A DNA stretch of 64,000 bases from Glandiceps talaboti (GCF_964340395.1 NC_135562.1:17538985-17602984), one strand, 5' to 3'; positions 33,729 through 54,879 are shown, counted from the first letter of the stretch. Translations and numbers: made by a program. Notes: generated by a model not told the origin, from the sequence alone.

Positions 33729-36700
33729 ATGGATGAAAAGGATTTCATTTTATTGCATTTTCCAAGAGCTAAGGTAAAGAAGCTGAAAATTCGCCCTGAT
33801 GATTTGATCTCAATTACATATCCTAAATCTGGTAAGAATTAAATATTACAATCCAATTCACTTGTCGTGTATATTGATATTTTGTTTGGTTTGGTTTGGT
33901 TATTATTTTACATATTATTTATTTATTAGCACCTAACAGGCACAGTCCATGTGGGGCTACATGAATTGTTAATGACAATCAGTGCATGTGTCCATGCTTC
34001 CATGTACACATAGATCTGTCCGTGGACAGTCTTTAATATATCTGACACTTTGCAAATATTTGGATTATCAAATCTAACTCTTTTTGTTTGCATTGTATCT
34101 TGTACTTTTGGAAACATGGGAATACATGGAAAATAAGTGTAATTACTATTGTCATTTTAGGTGCCACGGCAACAACAAATTTGTTTTCTGATAAGGCACT
34201 CTGAATCGCCACTGAAAGTAACGTTGTATACATGCAATACTGTCATGTGCCCTTCGTGCTTCGCTCACTATACAGAAGAGCACCACAATTTAACACCTTT
34301 CGTAACTGCCTTGACTAGACAAGTAAAGTAATGAAGTTTTTAATACGTAATGCTGTACCAGTTTGAAACTAGACCACTGGTTTCCATGCATGGCAACCAT
34401 AATTTGAGTAATGAGTGGTTTTAGCTCCCAACGGGCAGCTTGGAGGGGCTATATGAATGCCCCACGTTCATCCACCCGCCCATATATAAAGTATGATAGT
34501 CTCTGGCACCCATAAGTCAATGTTTATCAAACCTGGCACAAATGCCATACACTACACTGTGCATATGCCTTTCATTTAATGTTTCGACATTGTCCTTTTT
34601 GACAAAATGGTTACCAAATCTGTCCAGCAAATGCATAGGTTGTTATATGAAGACACCATTCAAGTGTGTTCAAGTCCCTCAACATTAGCAAATAATAGGA
34701 TTTCTTAGGAGACCTTACGTTTTGACCTTTAACAATGTTTTCAATGTTAAAAAGCCATAACTCGAGTGGTTGAATACACAGACTCCTTTCAAGTGTTTCC
34801 CCTTATATTGTGAACGATAAGCTTCCTTTTCTATCTTTACTGCCATCCTCATGGTCACATAGCAAAGTCCTCAATATCTTATGAAGTTTTGTGTATAGAG
34901 ACACTTTACACATGTCTTTACCTCTGTTTATCGAGATAAAATTCCAAGGCAAACACTAAGCTTTGATCATGACCTTCACCTTCAGGGTAAAATTGCACGC
35001 TTACCATGTTGACAGCCTTCTGTCTTTCAACTTCATCGTCAACGTCAAATTCAAATGTGCTCAATAACTTCGACAGTTCTGTTCATAGGGTCCTCATTCA
35101 ATTTGTCTACACTACTATAAATAGGGGTAACCGTTATGATAAGATTGTAGCACTTAAATGTCATACATCAACAAACAGTATAATCTGTGTAGTGTTGAGG
35201 TCCATGTCTTTGAAAGTAGAAGAAATGTTCAAATTGTTGTGTGGTGTACCTTGTCATATGTGGCTAACGATTTATCTGTTCATGTTGCTATTTCGCCAAT
35301 CATTATGTTCCATATCTGAAAATACCTTATTACAGGGAATGGCACTCCAGAAATACCCTTTTCATAAACTATGGGTTCTGGAGAGTCATTTGTTAAATTC
35401 ACGATTTGACATCAATTTCAATTACTTCAGATGTCAGAGAAACATCAAGTTTATCTTGTGCCTGTATAGGGTATCTTTGCTTTGGGCCATTGTATGACTC
35501 TCGAGTCAGCAGAAATAATATGCCCATGGTTTGCTGCACAATGAATGTTCATGAGGGATATTTTACAATGAAATGAATAAGCACTCAGAAATTAAAGTGT
35601 GGCCTATACTGTGAGTTTTTTGTATTTTGCAATTGATTTAATTGAAATTCTGCCAGTGACATTTCACTCTCAACATTGCGTGTGCTAGTGTGATGTCAAA
35701 TATTACAATCAGTACAAATTATTATATTAACATTTATAGGAACAAATTGGATCAAACACATTATAAGATTACTACTAAATAATGGGACTGTAGAAGATTC
35801 CGAATCGATACCTGAGGAAACCAGAGGAGGTCATTTGGAGCTTATAGCTGCCGAGGAAGATGATCATCCATCCATCTATGCATATAAAAAATTGGGTTAT
35901 CCTGATATATGTTTTAATATGGAGACACTACAGTCACCTCGATACTTTGGAACGCATATGAAAATTGATTGGTTGCCTGGTAATCTGCCCGAGTCAAAGG
36001 TAAGATTTCCTACTTATACCCTTTAAATATCCGAATAAAATTTCAAATGAAATGAATGTTTTAATGCTTTAAAAGGAGATTTCTTTCTGTCTAATTACAT
36101 TCACATCTAGATATTACTTTTCGTCTTCTCTTTTCTAGATTATATACCTTGCAAGAAACCCAAAAGATGTATGTGTTTCAATATTTTTCAATATTCAATG
36201 TCTGACCGTGGATCACACAGTGGAGAAAGACAGTGAACTATTTTGTCAAACAGTTGATGGTTTTGTAAACGGAACACTACCAAGTATGTAAACGATTCAA
36301 ACAAAGAAAATTGTTATTAGCTCATTTCATGACCTTTGGTGCGGCTCCTCAGACGTACATACATACATACATACATACATACATACATACATACATACAT
36401 ACATACAGATTGGAAATCCATTAACCCCATTTTATATTTCACACTTATTTTTGTATTGCAGTGGAGCAGGGTATGTGGCATGAACATGTACTGTCATGGT
36501 GGGAGAGAAGAAATGAACAAAATATTCTCTTTATGAAATATGAAGATATGCGACGGGTAAATATATTGTCAAATACATACCGTATTATACACACATACAC
36601 TCATTTTATTACAGGAGCTAGAACAAGTGAAAAAGGAAGGCATATTTCAAAGTATCCACAGCATTAAATGTGTAGGATGTATAATGTTAGTAACATTCAT

Positions 36701-38626
36701 ATCAGTAATATTGTTGTCAAAGAATGCAGTGCAGACTCATTCTTTTGGAGTTTTGATACACAGAGATACTGGTTCTTCGTTTATATCTACAGAAAGACAT
36801 TTCAATCTTAATTTATTTTAGACCAGGCATACTTATACACTTTATATAGGCTTTTCATGAAGTTGTGTGCATTATACATGACTTTGTCTGGTAAATGTAT
36901 TATTTTGTTTAATGATTGCAGCTCAACTAAACTTGCAAGGTATATTTGTAATCATTCCAGGATTTAAGAACTTCAGTTCAGACGATTGCTGAGTTTATTG
37001 GTAAAAGTCCATCACCTGAATTGATTGATAAGATCGTTCATCTCGCTACGTTTGAGACGATGAAAAAGAACCCTCCACCAGAGCATAAACTGGCGGCCAA
37101 AGCTATGAACCTTCATTTCGAGCCTGGGGAGTCTGTTTTCATCAGGAAAGGTAAATACATTTATTATGTTGTTGTTTTTAGAGTTGGTGAAATATAAAAC
37201 AAAAACTATTGAGAGAGAATCTGTAATTGAATTGCCAACAATTGAACACTGAGTGAACGAAAGTAAAGTGTTGCCAAGAGGAATTTCCCAGAATGCATTA
37301 TACCATGGGTTATTACACAAATGATAAAATTAACAAGAGTATTAACGGAAAAGTCTAATAGATTTACAATACTGCAATTTAAATGATATGCAAATGCTTG
37401 ATAATTAGCATACCACGACATGAATTAGGGAAGGACATTGAAGGGCTACTCCTATTTCATATCACACCACTTTACGTGTCTAAACCGTACATTACATTAC
37501 TTACAGCATTTCATCGACATTGCATAATATGTTAGAAAAGTTAGATGCAATATCCAGATATTGTTAGATGGATTGTCCTTTTGAATTGAATATCTAATGA
37601 AAGTTGGATAAAGCACAGAAAATGACCTAAATTGTAAGCATAATGGCTCGAACTGAGACCATTAGTGTTTCTTTTATTTTTCTATTTTGAAGTTTTTTAT
37701 TCTCCCTGGGTTTGCACTCAATACTAGTGCAAACCCGGCAATAATGCTCAAAAACTAAAGACGAAATCGCAAAAAACTAAAACAAATGCTACAATTATTG
37801 CTAATTCCCTCACACTGTACAAAATATGTTTATTTAAAGTAGATTTCAAAGCCTACACTTTTGCAGGTCTAAAATATAACGAAATGAAACCAAAGTTAGG
37901 GTCATATATGTACAGAATTGCCAATCATACGATGTGGCTGTACATCCAAACAGTAGGCTGAGTATGGTGGTAAATGAAGTCTCTAACATGCTATAGTTTT
38001 CGCAAATTCAAAAGTAGATAAATGGAGAGCATCTGCTGTCAGAAAAGTGCGAGTACGAGACAGAGTTGGAAAAACATACCTGACTTGGCACTTATAATAC
38101 AACTGCACTGATTGTTAATGAAATGATGTACGCTGTCCCAGTGTTAAAGACCATGGCTAATAATCAGACTTACTGAGGTGAGGGGGCGATAGTGATAGGA
38201 TAACAGTCAGAGGAATTACATATGGTTTCCATGCTCAAAGGACTAGAACCGATTTCAAGTCTTGTTAGAAGAAAATATTTGTATATAAGATGTTTTATTA
38301 AGTGGGTTACACGTATATATCATTGTAATGAATTCTTGATTTGTAAATGCAGCACTGTCTATTCTATTCTATTCTATTCTATTCTATTCTATTCTATTAT
38401 ATTATATTCTATTCTATTTTGTTCCATTCCATTCCATTCTATTCTCGGACTGTTCTATTTTTTTTTTATTATAGTCTATTCTAATCGCATCTACTTAATT
38501 CTATTCTTTTCATCAGGAAAAGTGGGAGGATGGAAGGATCATTTCACAGTGGCTCAAAATGAGTATTTTGATGAAAATTACGAAAAGTGGATGGAAGGCA
38601 GTGGTCTTGACTTTGATTTTGAGTAA
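33729..38626 (+). CDS. Sulfotransferase D, cytosolic SULT family (complete, 300 aa)
   Basis: PAPS-dependent sulfotransferase. Exons: 33729-33831, 35740-35999, 36139-36283, 36462-36556, 36961-37150, 38517-38626 (TAA at the end). P-loop TYPKSGTNW at 30-38, His107 in [19 protein letters not shown] at 126-135, KYEDMRR at 195-201, [19 protein letters not shown] at 262-280. Distinct residues: N-terminal [19 protein letters not shown] instead of [15 protein letters not shown] and a Cys (LFCQTV) in exon 3. Intron 2 is only 139 bp, as in F (148), against 654-808 in B, C and E. Exons 4-5 and intron 4 instead resemble C. Start at the only Met ahead of the P-loop, 37 bases inside its exon. Intron 1 contains a minus-oriented copy of the dispersed 3'-flank repeat. 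Substrate unknown. Confidence 0.93.
34880..35330 (-). repeat. Dispersed repeat copy inside intron 1 of gene D
   Basis: Minus orientation; shares GTATAGAGACACTTTACACA-like, AAACACTAAGCTTTGATCAT-like and GGGGTAACCGTTATGATAAG words with 7780-8110 and 19860-20130. Its presence inside an intron shows that the family is mobile or duplicates independently of the 3' flanks. The long open frame over it is not coding. Confidence 0.65.
36356..36406 (+). repeat. (ACAT)n microsatellite in intron 3 of gene D
   Basis: Pure tetranucleotide run; the (CAGA)n partner seen in C, E and F is absent here. Confidence 0.93.
37708..37736 (+). repeat. Conserved intron-5 hairpin (gene D)
   Basis: GGGTTTGCAC and GTGCAAACCC form a perfect 10-bp stem around a 9-base loop. 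Related hairpins stand at the same place in intron 5 of C, E and, decayed, B. Confidence 0.6.
38358..38460 (+). repeat. (TTCTA)n tract in intron 5 of gene D
   Basis: Short degenerate version of the pentanucleotide tract found at the same position in A, C and E. Confidence 0.9.
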
Positions 38627-38699
38627 CATCTCAGTGGACAGAAATGGATGAAGTGATAGAATAGAGAGTACATGTTCTTTCGACGCTACAGCAATGTCT

Positions 38700-39950
38700 T
38701 TCAATAATAACTATTGTACACCCATTTTTGACACAACCTCTTTAAGGGACGATATCAATAGTTCAATGTAGGATAACAAAACTAAATTCTTTTACTTTAC
38801 ATGTGTGGTTTCGAGCCATTTACTCACTACATACTGGCTTTATATTCATGGCACTACATACTACTACATACTGATTTGAACTTCATTGTGTCGTTTGAAG
38901 CAATTTTAGCAAATTCATTGAGGTGGGTCTGAGGCTTAGGTGTAAGCATTTGTTAAGCTACACTGAACAACCGATTTCACCCCTGAGGGACTGGACTTTG
39001 ATTATTACTGACTCTTCAACGGGTAGCAGTATTTGAATTAATATGTCTAATCGAGAGGACACATTTATACTGACTAAACCTATACCTTTTAATAAGATAC
39101 CTGACTTTTTCCAGTCTTTAATGATTTGTTTTAAATGAGTTGGTGGTAGATATGACTGTGAGTTAGCATATAAACAAGTCTTCTGTATTCGATGACATAC
39201 CATCCAACATAACATGTACTGTACTGTTAATTGATTTCAGATATATGGTCCTAGAATCCTATCACCATGGTTACCCCTATAATATTAGTGTAACAATTTT
39301 AATATTCACCCTATTAACAAACTTAAAAGTACTTAGCAAATTATTAATTTGACCTTGAAGTTGAAGTTCAAGATCAAGATCAGAAGTCCGTCGAAATTGC
39401 AACTTTACCTCTAACAATGTGACGATGCATATTGAATGATGTAGCTAGGTCTAAAACTTCCAAAGTTATTGAAGAATTCGCTAATTGACATTGGAGATGA
39501 AGCTCAGGGTCAAAGCTTAACACCTAGTCTTACAGCTTGCCTTGAGAAACATAGGTTAAGACATGTGAGTGGTGTCTCTAGATCCAAAATGTCATAGGTT
39601 ATTGGGCGATATGCTATTTGACTCTGAAGATGGAGGTCAGGGTCAAAAGTTAGTATATACAAAAGAGAGCTAACGTATGATGTTATATGTGTAACCAGTT
39701 GAATTGTGTGTTTTCGTTTTAACTTCTTGAGTTATGTTAGAGACAAAGCTTCACTTTGTAACTTTACAATTGTTTGTCAAGGTCAAAGTTCAAGGTCTCA
39801 GTGGAAAGCTCACTATATATAACGGGGGGTAGATACTTGTATAACGTCTTATGTTTCACAGTTTTAGAGATAAGAGACAACATGTATTTTTCAATACAAC
39901 CATGGCCTACATGTTATCATAAACGTCAAAGTTCACAGACTAAATGACGT
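38700..39950 (+). repeat. Dispersed repeat family copy in the 3' flank of gene D
   Basis: Plus-orientation copy, collinear with the E flank (51890-52690) and the orphan inverted copy (19700-20450). Confidence 0.78.
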
Positions 39951-40125
39951 GCATATTGGTATATTTATTTTCACCAGAAATTGTGCAAAGGGTACATAAC
40001 AGAAAAAAAGAGGAGCAGGAAAAGCAAATAAGTCAATAAGCTAAAAGTTCTGACAATATTACTTCCAGATAATAATTACACTAATACTAAAAGAAAACAA
40101 AAAAAGAAGAGCAAAATATTCCTGG

Positions 40126-40176
40126 TGAGGACCATGGATATAGTCCGCTAGGGACTAATCTAGTCCATGGTCCTCA
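40126..40176. repeat. Imperfect palindrome in D-E spacer
   Basis: A 13-bp outer stem (TGAGGACCATGGA / TCCATGGTCCTCA) encloses a further inner stem (TAGTCC / GGACTA). The rest of 39950-40870 shows no gene. Confidence 0.7.
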
Positions 40177-41169
40177 GTTAATAAATAAATATAAATATAG
40201 TTTAGTTGAAATTGAATAATGTACCCTGTACATTAACCGTGTTGACCCTCTTACCGGGACTGTGAACTTTATTGTCGAACAGAACATTTCATCATTGTTA
40301 TATTAGTGGCCGTCAACTTCGAATTCGTCTAACCTTGTATATTGTGTGTTACCTACTGGCAGTTCCAAGTCCAAGGTCCAACACAGGACATGAAACTATT
40401 ATAACGATTGTGGATTGTTTAAGTTGCCACATCCAGTCATTGGTAATCGGTACTCTATTGTCGTAGACATTTGATATTAAAATCAGTTTTTTCGCTCTAA
40501 AAAATATTGCATTTCCATTTATTTAGTTCGAGTTAAACCTTTGACCAAGTATGTGTGTGTGTGTGTGTTCTTTGTTATTTAAGTAATGTTTGTGGTCCCC
40601 ACTACATTCTGTGTACTTTATACAGCTCAGTTTTGTATTTTACAATAAATATGTAATATATGCATAGAATATTTAAACACAGCATGGCAGATGGAGCAGA
40701 TTTCTCGACAATACTTGCAAACATACTGACTAGAATATATAAAGTCAAAATTATTTTGAATGCCTCTCGTAAGGGACTGGGGCAAATATTTATGTAAGTT
40801 TATATAAAATGTTAGCGTTCTTGGTGTTATTCACTGCTGGTCATGATGATAGGTTAAAATTTGCATAATGTAAGGTCATGAATTGTCCATGTTTCTCAAA
40901 TTTACGCAATTTTGTACACCTTTCGATGTATACGTAAAACATTACATTAACGTTCGTTGAAACGTTAAGGGCCTCTGCTTGAAAAAGGTAAGGTCATAGA
41001 TCCTTGCTTTTGTCAATCGGGACAAGGAGACATGATTTGCAAGCTCATTACAGAAGGAGGCAGCTGTTGTCGCGACATGGCAAATACCCGTACTCATTTC
41101 CCTCGGTTTTATTGACTGTCTGAATGTACGTCAGAAAGGTCGAGGGTGAATTGTAAAACATCTCATACG

Positions 41170-41238
41170 TCAGAAAGTTCGAAGGTGAATTGTAACAATC
41201 AGACTGAGCAGGAGTTGAGACACTGGCACTGTGACCAG
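41170..41238 (+). other. Candidate noncoding first exon of gene E
   Basis: GTCAGAAAGTTCGAAGGTGA through CAGACTGAGCAGGAGTTGAG to GACCAG|GTAAGTATAAACC. An earlier near-copy of the GTCAGAAAGGTCGAGGGTGA block sits at about 41132. Conserved with D and F. The partner acceptor is at 43834/43835. Confidence 0.62.
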
Positions 41239-42114
41239 GTAAGTATAAACCTACGTATCGTCAATTAAATTGAACCCAGTAAACATATAACATTTGACGT
41301 CATTTTTTAGCATCTGATTTTTAATTGTTTGGAAATGTTCGGCTTGAAATGTACTTGTAAATATTATACAAGAAAATTAGATCATGGAATGCATTCTTAA
41401 CACACTACAAACGTACGGACATTGCACATGAATAAGCCTGAAGGAAAATGAAATCCCTTAGTTTCAGCTCGAGATTATCTTTACAAACTGAACGAAATTG
41501 AAGCTTGAGAAAATGTATTAAACAGAGCATAGACATTAGCATAAATGCCATGACTATAAGTGATGTGTAGTAAAGGTGTTATATACAAATTACTTGTTGA
41601 GATTGTATGCAAAACATTGAGTATACTGTCATGCACGGGTAGGTCACCTTTTGACTCATGACCCATGACATTACTGGCTTCAACATCAACATCTGTCTTC
41701 AATACAAGTTTTATTTAAATCATATATTACTTCTCTATCAATCCACTCCATTATTGAGAAGTAACCGATGGTAACTCTTATTTCCTTAGCAATACGATCC
41801 GTACTAAGTCCAACGATTCTGTGCAAATGACTAGAATGGGGGAGGGGGCGGGGCGAGAAGCATAATTCAACTCGCCCAACATTTCCTATTTGATATGATT
41901 GAAATATCTTTAAAATCAGGACAATGTCGTCATCTGTTGCTGTTTTGTGGTTTGTACAACTTACAAGTAAGGCCTAGGCCCGTCATTATGACTATAAATG
42001 CATGCTTCCATTGCAGGCTGAGGCGAAAGTACGAGGTCATAGTGGCACTGAATTAAGACAAACTACAAACTCTGATCTCATATTCTCATAAGCCATACAT
42101 GTCACATAGTCGTT

Positions 42115-42640
42115 ATGTCTACGGACATATTGATAATTATATCGCTCTTCTCCAACGTGCTCAAAACATTGCTGCTCAAATAATCACTCATTGAAGAAAA
42201 TTCACCCATATCTCACCAATCCTTCAAGATCTACATTTGTTGACAGTTCGCTTCAGGATAAATTACGAGATTCGTCTGCTTACTTACAAAGCCCAACACA
42301 ATAAATCCCCAGCATACATCAGTGATTTGATTAAGTCATAAACACCACAACGTTCCCTTCGTTCAGGTAACAGGGGATTATTAGCCCCAACAACATTTAA
42401 CAATAAGACGTATGGCGGGCGTGCTTTTTCAAACTGTGCTCCAAAACTTTGGAAAGGCTTACAAGACGAAATTCGTCAGTCATCAAATCTGGAAACTTTT
42501 AAGAACAAATTGAAAGTACATCTTTTCAAACTAGATTATTGTGTGGATTGAACATTTCAAGCGTCATTGAACTGAACCTACCTTTTGGAATCTGGCGCTA
42601 TAGAAATTGTTTATGAATGATTTTGATGGAATTAATGATT
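42115..42640 (+). pseudogene. Decayed L2-like LINE 3' fragment in the 5' intron of gene E
   Basis: Plus-strand translation gives the C-terminal part of an L2/CR1-type ORF2 with in-frame stops: LLQRAQNIAAQIITH, later SPAYISDLIKS, then YGGRAFSNCAPKLW and TFKNKLKVHLFKLDY. It is followed by TGGCGCTATAGAAATTG and (TGAT)-like units, the usual L2-type 3' end. The flanks (CACATAGTCGTT left, AGCAAAA(C/T)AGCCGA right) are adjacent at 57193-57220 upstream of gene F, which is the empty site. Confidence 0.8.
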
Positions 42641-43879
42641 AGCAAAACAGCCGATGAAACCTATCGTCTGGGTAGTTTTATTGACCAAACTAGGGTATAT
42701 TTTAACGAGTGAGATTGAGACCGGGGGTTTCGAAGAAACATTTCTATATTTCAAAATTCGGGTCATGAACTACCCATTATGAATGCCATATTCTGCACCA
42801 GAGGAGGCTGGAAGAGGCATGATGGGTAAAACAACTGTGAAAGCTCAACTGAGTTGATATCCAAATGCCGACACGAGAATAAGTTTTATTTGTCCAACTT
42901 CAATAGAGCATCTATCACCTAAACTAAACCCGTTAATTAACGGAACATCAAAGCCCAACTTGTAACAACCCGCCAACACCTACTTGTCCGCACCCAAAAC
43001 TCACACAATAACAGCCAACTGCAACACCTCAACACACACAACACCAATCCACCAACACAACAGGGACGGATAGCCTAGCAACATGACCACACCCACAGTT
43101 ACAGTACAGCAGCAGCGCCGAGACAAAAGAATATCCTACCGATCAAACCTTCTGAAAATTACACCTTCAATCATTGCCTAAATAATAAAGTTGTGCTACA
43201 ACGACATCTTTGTCTTTCACTCTCACGTAATGAATATATTTCCATTGCAACGCCTCACAAATAATTTAAATTGTTTGCAAGAGGTCATTGTAATGACACG
43301 TTTTTGCATAAATTCAACGAGCATATTACATTAACTGTCTTCAAACCAATTGTTCATCCTATCGTAATGAAGACATCCAATTTACACCTGGTTAGCGTCC
43401 ATTCTTACCTTTCATTGACTCTGTTATATGATAACAACGCTGACACCAATAAGAAACTGCACACATTACACCTAAAAGATATCAAGAGATTGAATGAATA
43501 CAATTTCTTTTGTCTAAATGAAATCAACAAATGTGCAACTGTTACATCAAATGTAGATTTAATGCACGAAGACAAAACGACACAAGAAAGTGCAATATGC
43601 TATTAAACTGTAGAATTGTGAGTTTCTCATTGGGTTTAGTGTAGTAACATGAAACAGGCAGTAATATACGAAAGTATTTTTGTCTTGTCGGACAATTTTC
43701 TTTTCTATTCCATGACTGATTATGCATTACCCAGTTACGATTTTTTTCGAATTATATCATGGTAGCTGGACATCCTCTAGATTAATTACACATCAAAAAA
43801 GTTACATCCTATCCTTTTGTCTTGTCGATTTCAGATCTAGAACAATTTTGGTAGATCATATATAGTTAAAACCTTCGCA

Positions 43880-51714
<7,835 letters not shown>

Positions 51715-51889
51715 CATCTCAGTGGAAAGAAATGGTTGATCTGGTAGACTAGAGAGGACATCTTATTTTGACACTAAAGCAATGTCGTCCTATATAATCA
51801 AATTACAGTAACAACAAGCTTTCTTGAAAACTAACTATGGTACATCCATACATGACTCAACGTCTTTAAGGGATTGACTTTGATTTTCA

Positions 51890-52690
51890 GTGGCTCTTCA
51901 ATGGGTCTTTGAATTAATATACATAATCGGAAACACGTTTATACTGACACTAAACTTATACCTTTTGATAACATACCTGACTTTGTTTCCAGTCTTGAAT
52001 GTAAGTTGGTAGTAAATATGACTGTTGAATTTCCATAGTTAGCATAACAAGTCTTCTGTATTCGAAGACATACCATCCAACACAACATGTATTGTGCTGT
52101 TAATTGATTTCAGCTATATGGCCCTAGAATCATATCACCTTGGTTACCCATTATAATATTAGTGTAACAATTTTAATAGTCACCCTATTAACAAACTTAA
52201 ACAGTTACTTAGCAAAAATTTGTCCTTCAAGTTCAAGTTCAAGTTCAAGTCAGAAGTCCGTCAAAATTGTAACTTTACCTCTAACAATATGAGGATACGT
52301 ATTGAATGATGTCTCTAGCTCTAAAACTTCCAAAGCTATTGGAGAATTCGCTATTTGACCTTGAAGATGAAGGTCCGGGCCAAAGCTTAACACCCAGTCT
52401 TACAGCTTGCTTTGAGAAACATAGGTGAGACATGTGAGTGGTGTATCTAGATCCAAAAAGTCATAGGTTATTGAACGATATGCTATTCGACTCTGAAGAT
52501 CATAGCGGTCAGGGTCATCAAGTCAGTGCATCAAAAGAATGCTAACTTATGTTATGTGTGTAACCAGTTGAATTGTGTGTTTTCGTATTAACTTCTTGAG
52601 TTATGTTAAAGACAAAGCTTCACTGTGTAACTTTACAATTGTTTGTCAAGGTCAAAGTTCAAGGTCTCAGTGGACAGCTTACTAACGTGA
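51890..52690 (+). repeat. Dispersed repeat family copy in the 3' flank of gene E
   Basis: Collinear with D 39000-39820. It ends at a (GT)n run (52695-52745). Confidence 0.75.
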
Positions 52691-52693
52691 CCA

Positions 52694-52694
<1 letters not shown>

Positions 52695-52745
<51 letters not shown>
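52695..52745 (+). repeat. (GT)n microsatellite
   Basis: About 25 GT units. The D flank has a short GT run at the matching place (40553-40568). Confidence 0.94.
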
Positions 52746-52747
<2 letters not shown>

Positions 52748-53399
52748 CTTTCTTATTTCTCTAATTTTTGTTGTCTCCACTAAATTGTGTGTAATTTATA
52801 TGGGTTCGGCTCAGTTTTCGTGACAGAAACAAATATCAAGACTTATTTGAAGACTACACCATGTACGTAACATTTACTGAAGTCCAGTACCTGTACCACT
52901 CTCATCGACAAGAGTGCACAGTTATGCCTCAACGCAATGAGCGACGCTTCAAAGTGAATCATAGCATGAAACTTGCTGCAAAAATAGGAAGTGATGCAGC
53001 GATACCTGACACAACCTTTAACAACATAACACTATAAGATTGTTTCCACGGTTGTAATTTCATCTCTGTTAGAGTAGTATAGGTACGAGAGGTGGGGTGA
53101 AATATATGACTGAGGAGGGGGATATGGGGGGAGTGGGGTTTCCTCCTGCCCCTCATGTTGACTTAAGTCAAGGAATGAAATTAATTTTTTTCTGGTGATA
53201 TTTTAACACGTGATGTTGAACTGATAGCAATATGCTATCCTACTCACAATAGTGGAATCTGAATTTATAAAACTAACTAAGAGAAACGAAATCTCATTGT
53301 AATTACACTATTCTCCTTTCTGTCACATACTTTATGATCATTAGTACTATAATAATAATAATTATAAATTAAGTATATAATAATATTAATTTTTATAAT

Positions 53400-53870
53400 A
53401 ATCAAGTTTATTTGAATATTAACCACCCTATCTGGGGTAGTTTTGTATGCTGAGTTCAAAAAAGGGGGTCATTTTATGAACATATGTTTCCATGGTAACC
53501 AAAACCACCATAATATGTTAACCATTTTTTCCAAAATTGACATAAAACATTGAAAAGAATATAACACAGTGAAAAAATGCCCTTGTATTAGACATGTATG
53601 AGTTAGTGCTACCTGATGTAACATAAATTGTTAAAATTGTATAGCTGTTTCCATGGAAACGTATGGTAGACGTGAAAATTATGTTTTCATTATATACACA
53701 TACATCTCACAAATAACATTATAAATCTGATAAATATCTTTTTATTTGCACATTGACCCCACTACCAAGGGTAGTTTGTCATGCTGAATTGAAAAAAAGT
53801 GGTCATTTAATGAACATCAGTTGCCATGGCAATCGACTATCATTGTTCAATGAAAATTTCCTGAAACGAA
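53400..53870 (+). repeat. Diverged tandem duplication, period about 335 bp
   Basis: 53421-53500 and 53756-53835 share (C/A)GGGTAGTTT, ATGCTGA(G/A)TT, GGTCATTT and CCATGG(T/C)AA(C/T)C in the same order. No coding sequence. Nothing else recognised between 52750 and 54140. Confidence 0.6.
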
Positions 53871-54638
53871 TACTTATATTCTGTGCGTTCATTTATAATG
53901 TCTTTGCAATGTTATCTCTTTAAACTTGACTCTATCATGGAATAATAGAAGTATGGTGATTCTAGTACTCGGAAACCAAAAACATAAGGTCATGAAATGT
54001 CTTTTTTTTTTCAGATGCACGCAATTTTGTACACCTTTCATTGTCAAATTGAAATATGTCAAACATTACATTAAAATGCAGTAAAGAGATTACAGCCTCT
54101 GCTTGAAAAGGGTAGCGTCGTGGAACACTGTCTTTGTCGAATACGCCGTATGCCGGTTATCGAAGAAGCCCCGAAAAGATAAAAGATATGATTGTTTGGC
54201 CACTAGGGGCGCTGTTTTAGAACCGGAAGTGAGGGCCAGATTGTAGAGAATCGTTGCAAAGCATAGAATCTATAGGCATCGTAACCACTGACTAAAGATT
54301 TTCTGTCATTCCCCGTAACTTTACGCTATAATATTGCATTATCGCCCATCAAATAACGAAATAGCAAATTAACCCCTTGTTCTCCTAATATTTCGCGTAG
54401 GTTTGGCTCTGTAATTCGACCGTGAGGAAAACCCAAAAGTAACAACATTTTGAAACGGGTAGTGTACACAGTACTACACTGACATCTCACTCACGTTTTC
54501 AGTGTGACCTCGTCCATTTGCGTTACCGTTGGAGAAATTGTAGCGATTGCTTCCAGTCAAACATCGGAACGGAAAAAGGTACAAAAACAGAGGAAAGAAC
54601 CCTCAAAATCACAATATACGCTACAGTTATTGCAGCTT

Positions 54639-54879
54639 GTATAAAACCAATCTGATTAAAATCCGGTGTAGATGTCGGCTAATCGTTCATTGCTATTTTA
54701 CTTTCGTTATTTTGCCTGAATTGACCTTCGTGGTACATGTTTGATCGCCTCCTCTACCGATCAGGATAAAAACGTAAACATGTACCACGAAGGTCAATTC
54801 AGGCAAAATAACGAAGGTAAAATAGCAATGAACGATTAGCCGACATCTACATCGGATTTTAATCAGATTGGTATGAGAC
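54639..54879. mobile_element. Palindromic MITE copy 1 (MULE-like)
   Basis: 54648-54870, 223 bp, is almost entirely two inverted arms of about 100 bp, starting CAATCTGATTAAAATCC and ending with its complement. The central loop contains GATCGCCTCCTCTACCGATC. Flanks GTATAAAAC (54639-54647) and GTATGAGAC (54871-54879) agree at 7 of 9 positions, a worn 9-bp target duplication. Confidence 0.85.

Noticed and set aside
35006-35497. 163-codon open frame in intron 1 of gene D
   Set aside because: Lies over a minus-oriented copy of the dispersed repeat; other copies of the repeat have stops in the same frame and there is no family motif.
43271-43606. 111-codon frame upstream of gene E
   Set aside because: The aligned upstream regions of C and B do not keep the frame; the conservation there is better explained by regulatory or repeat sequence.
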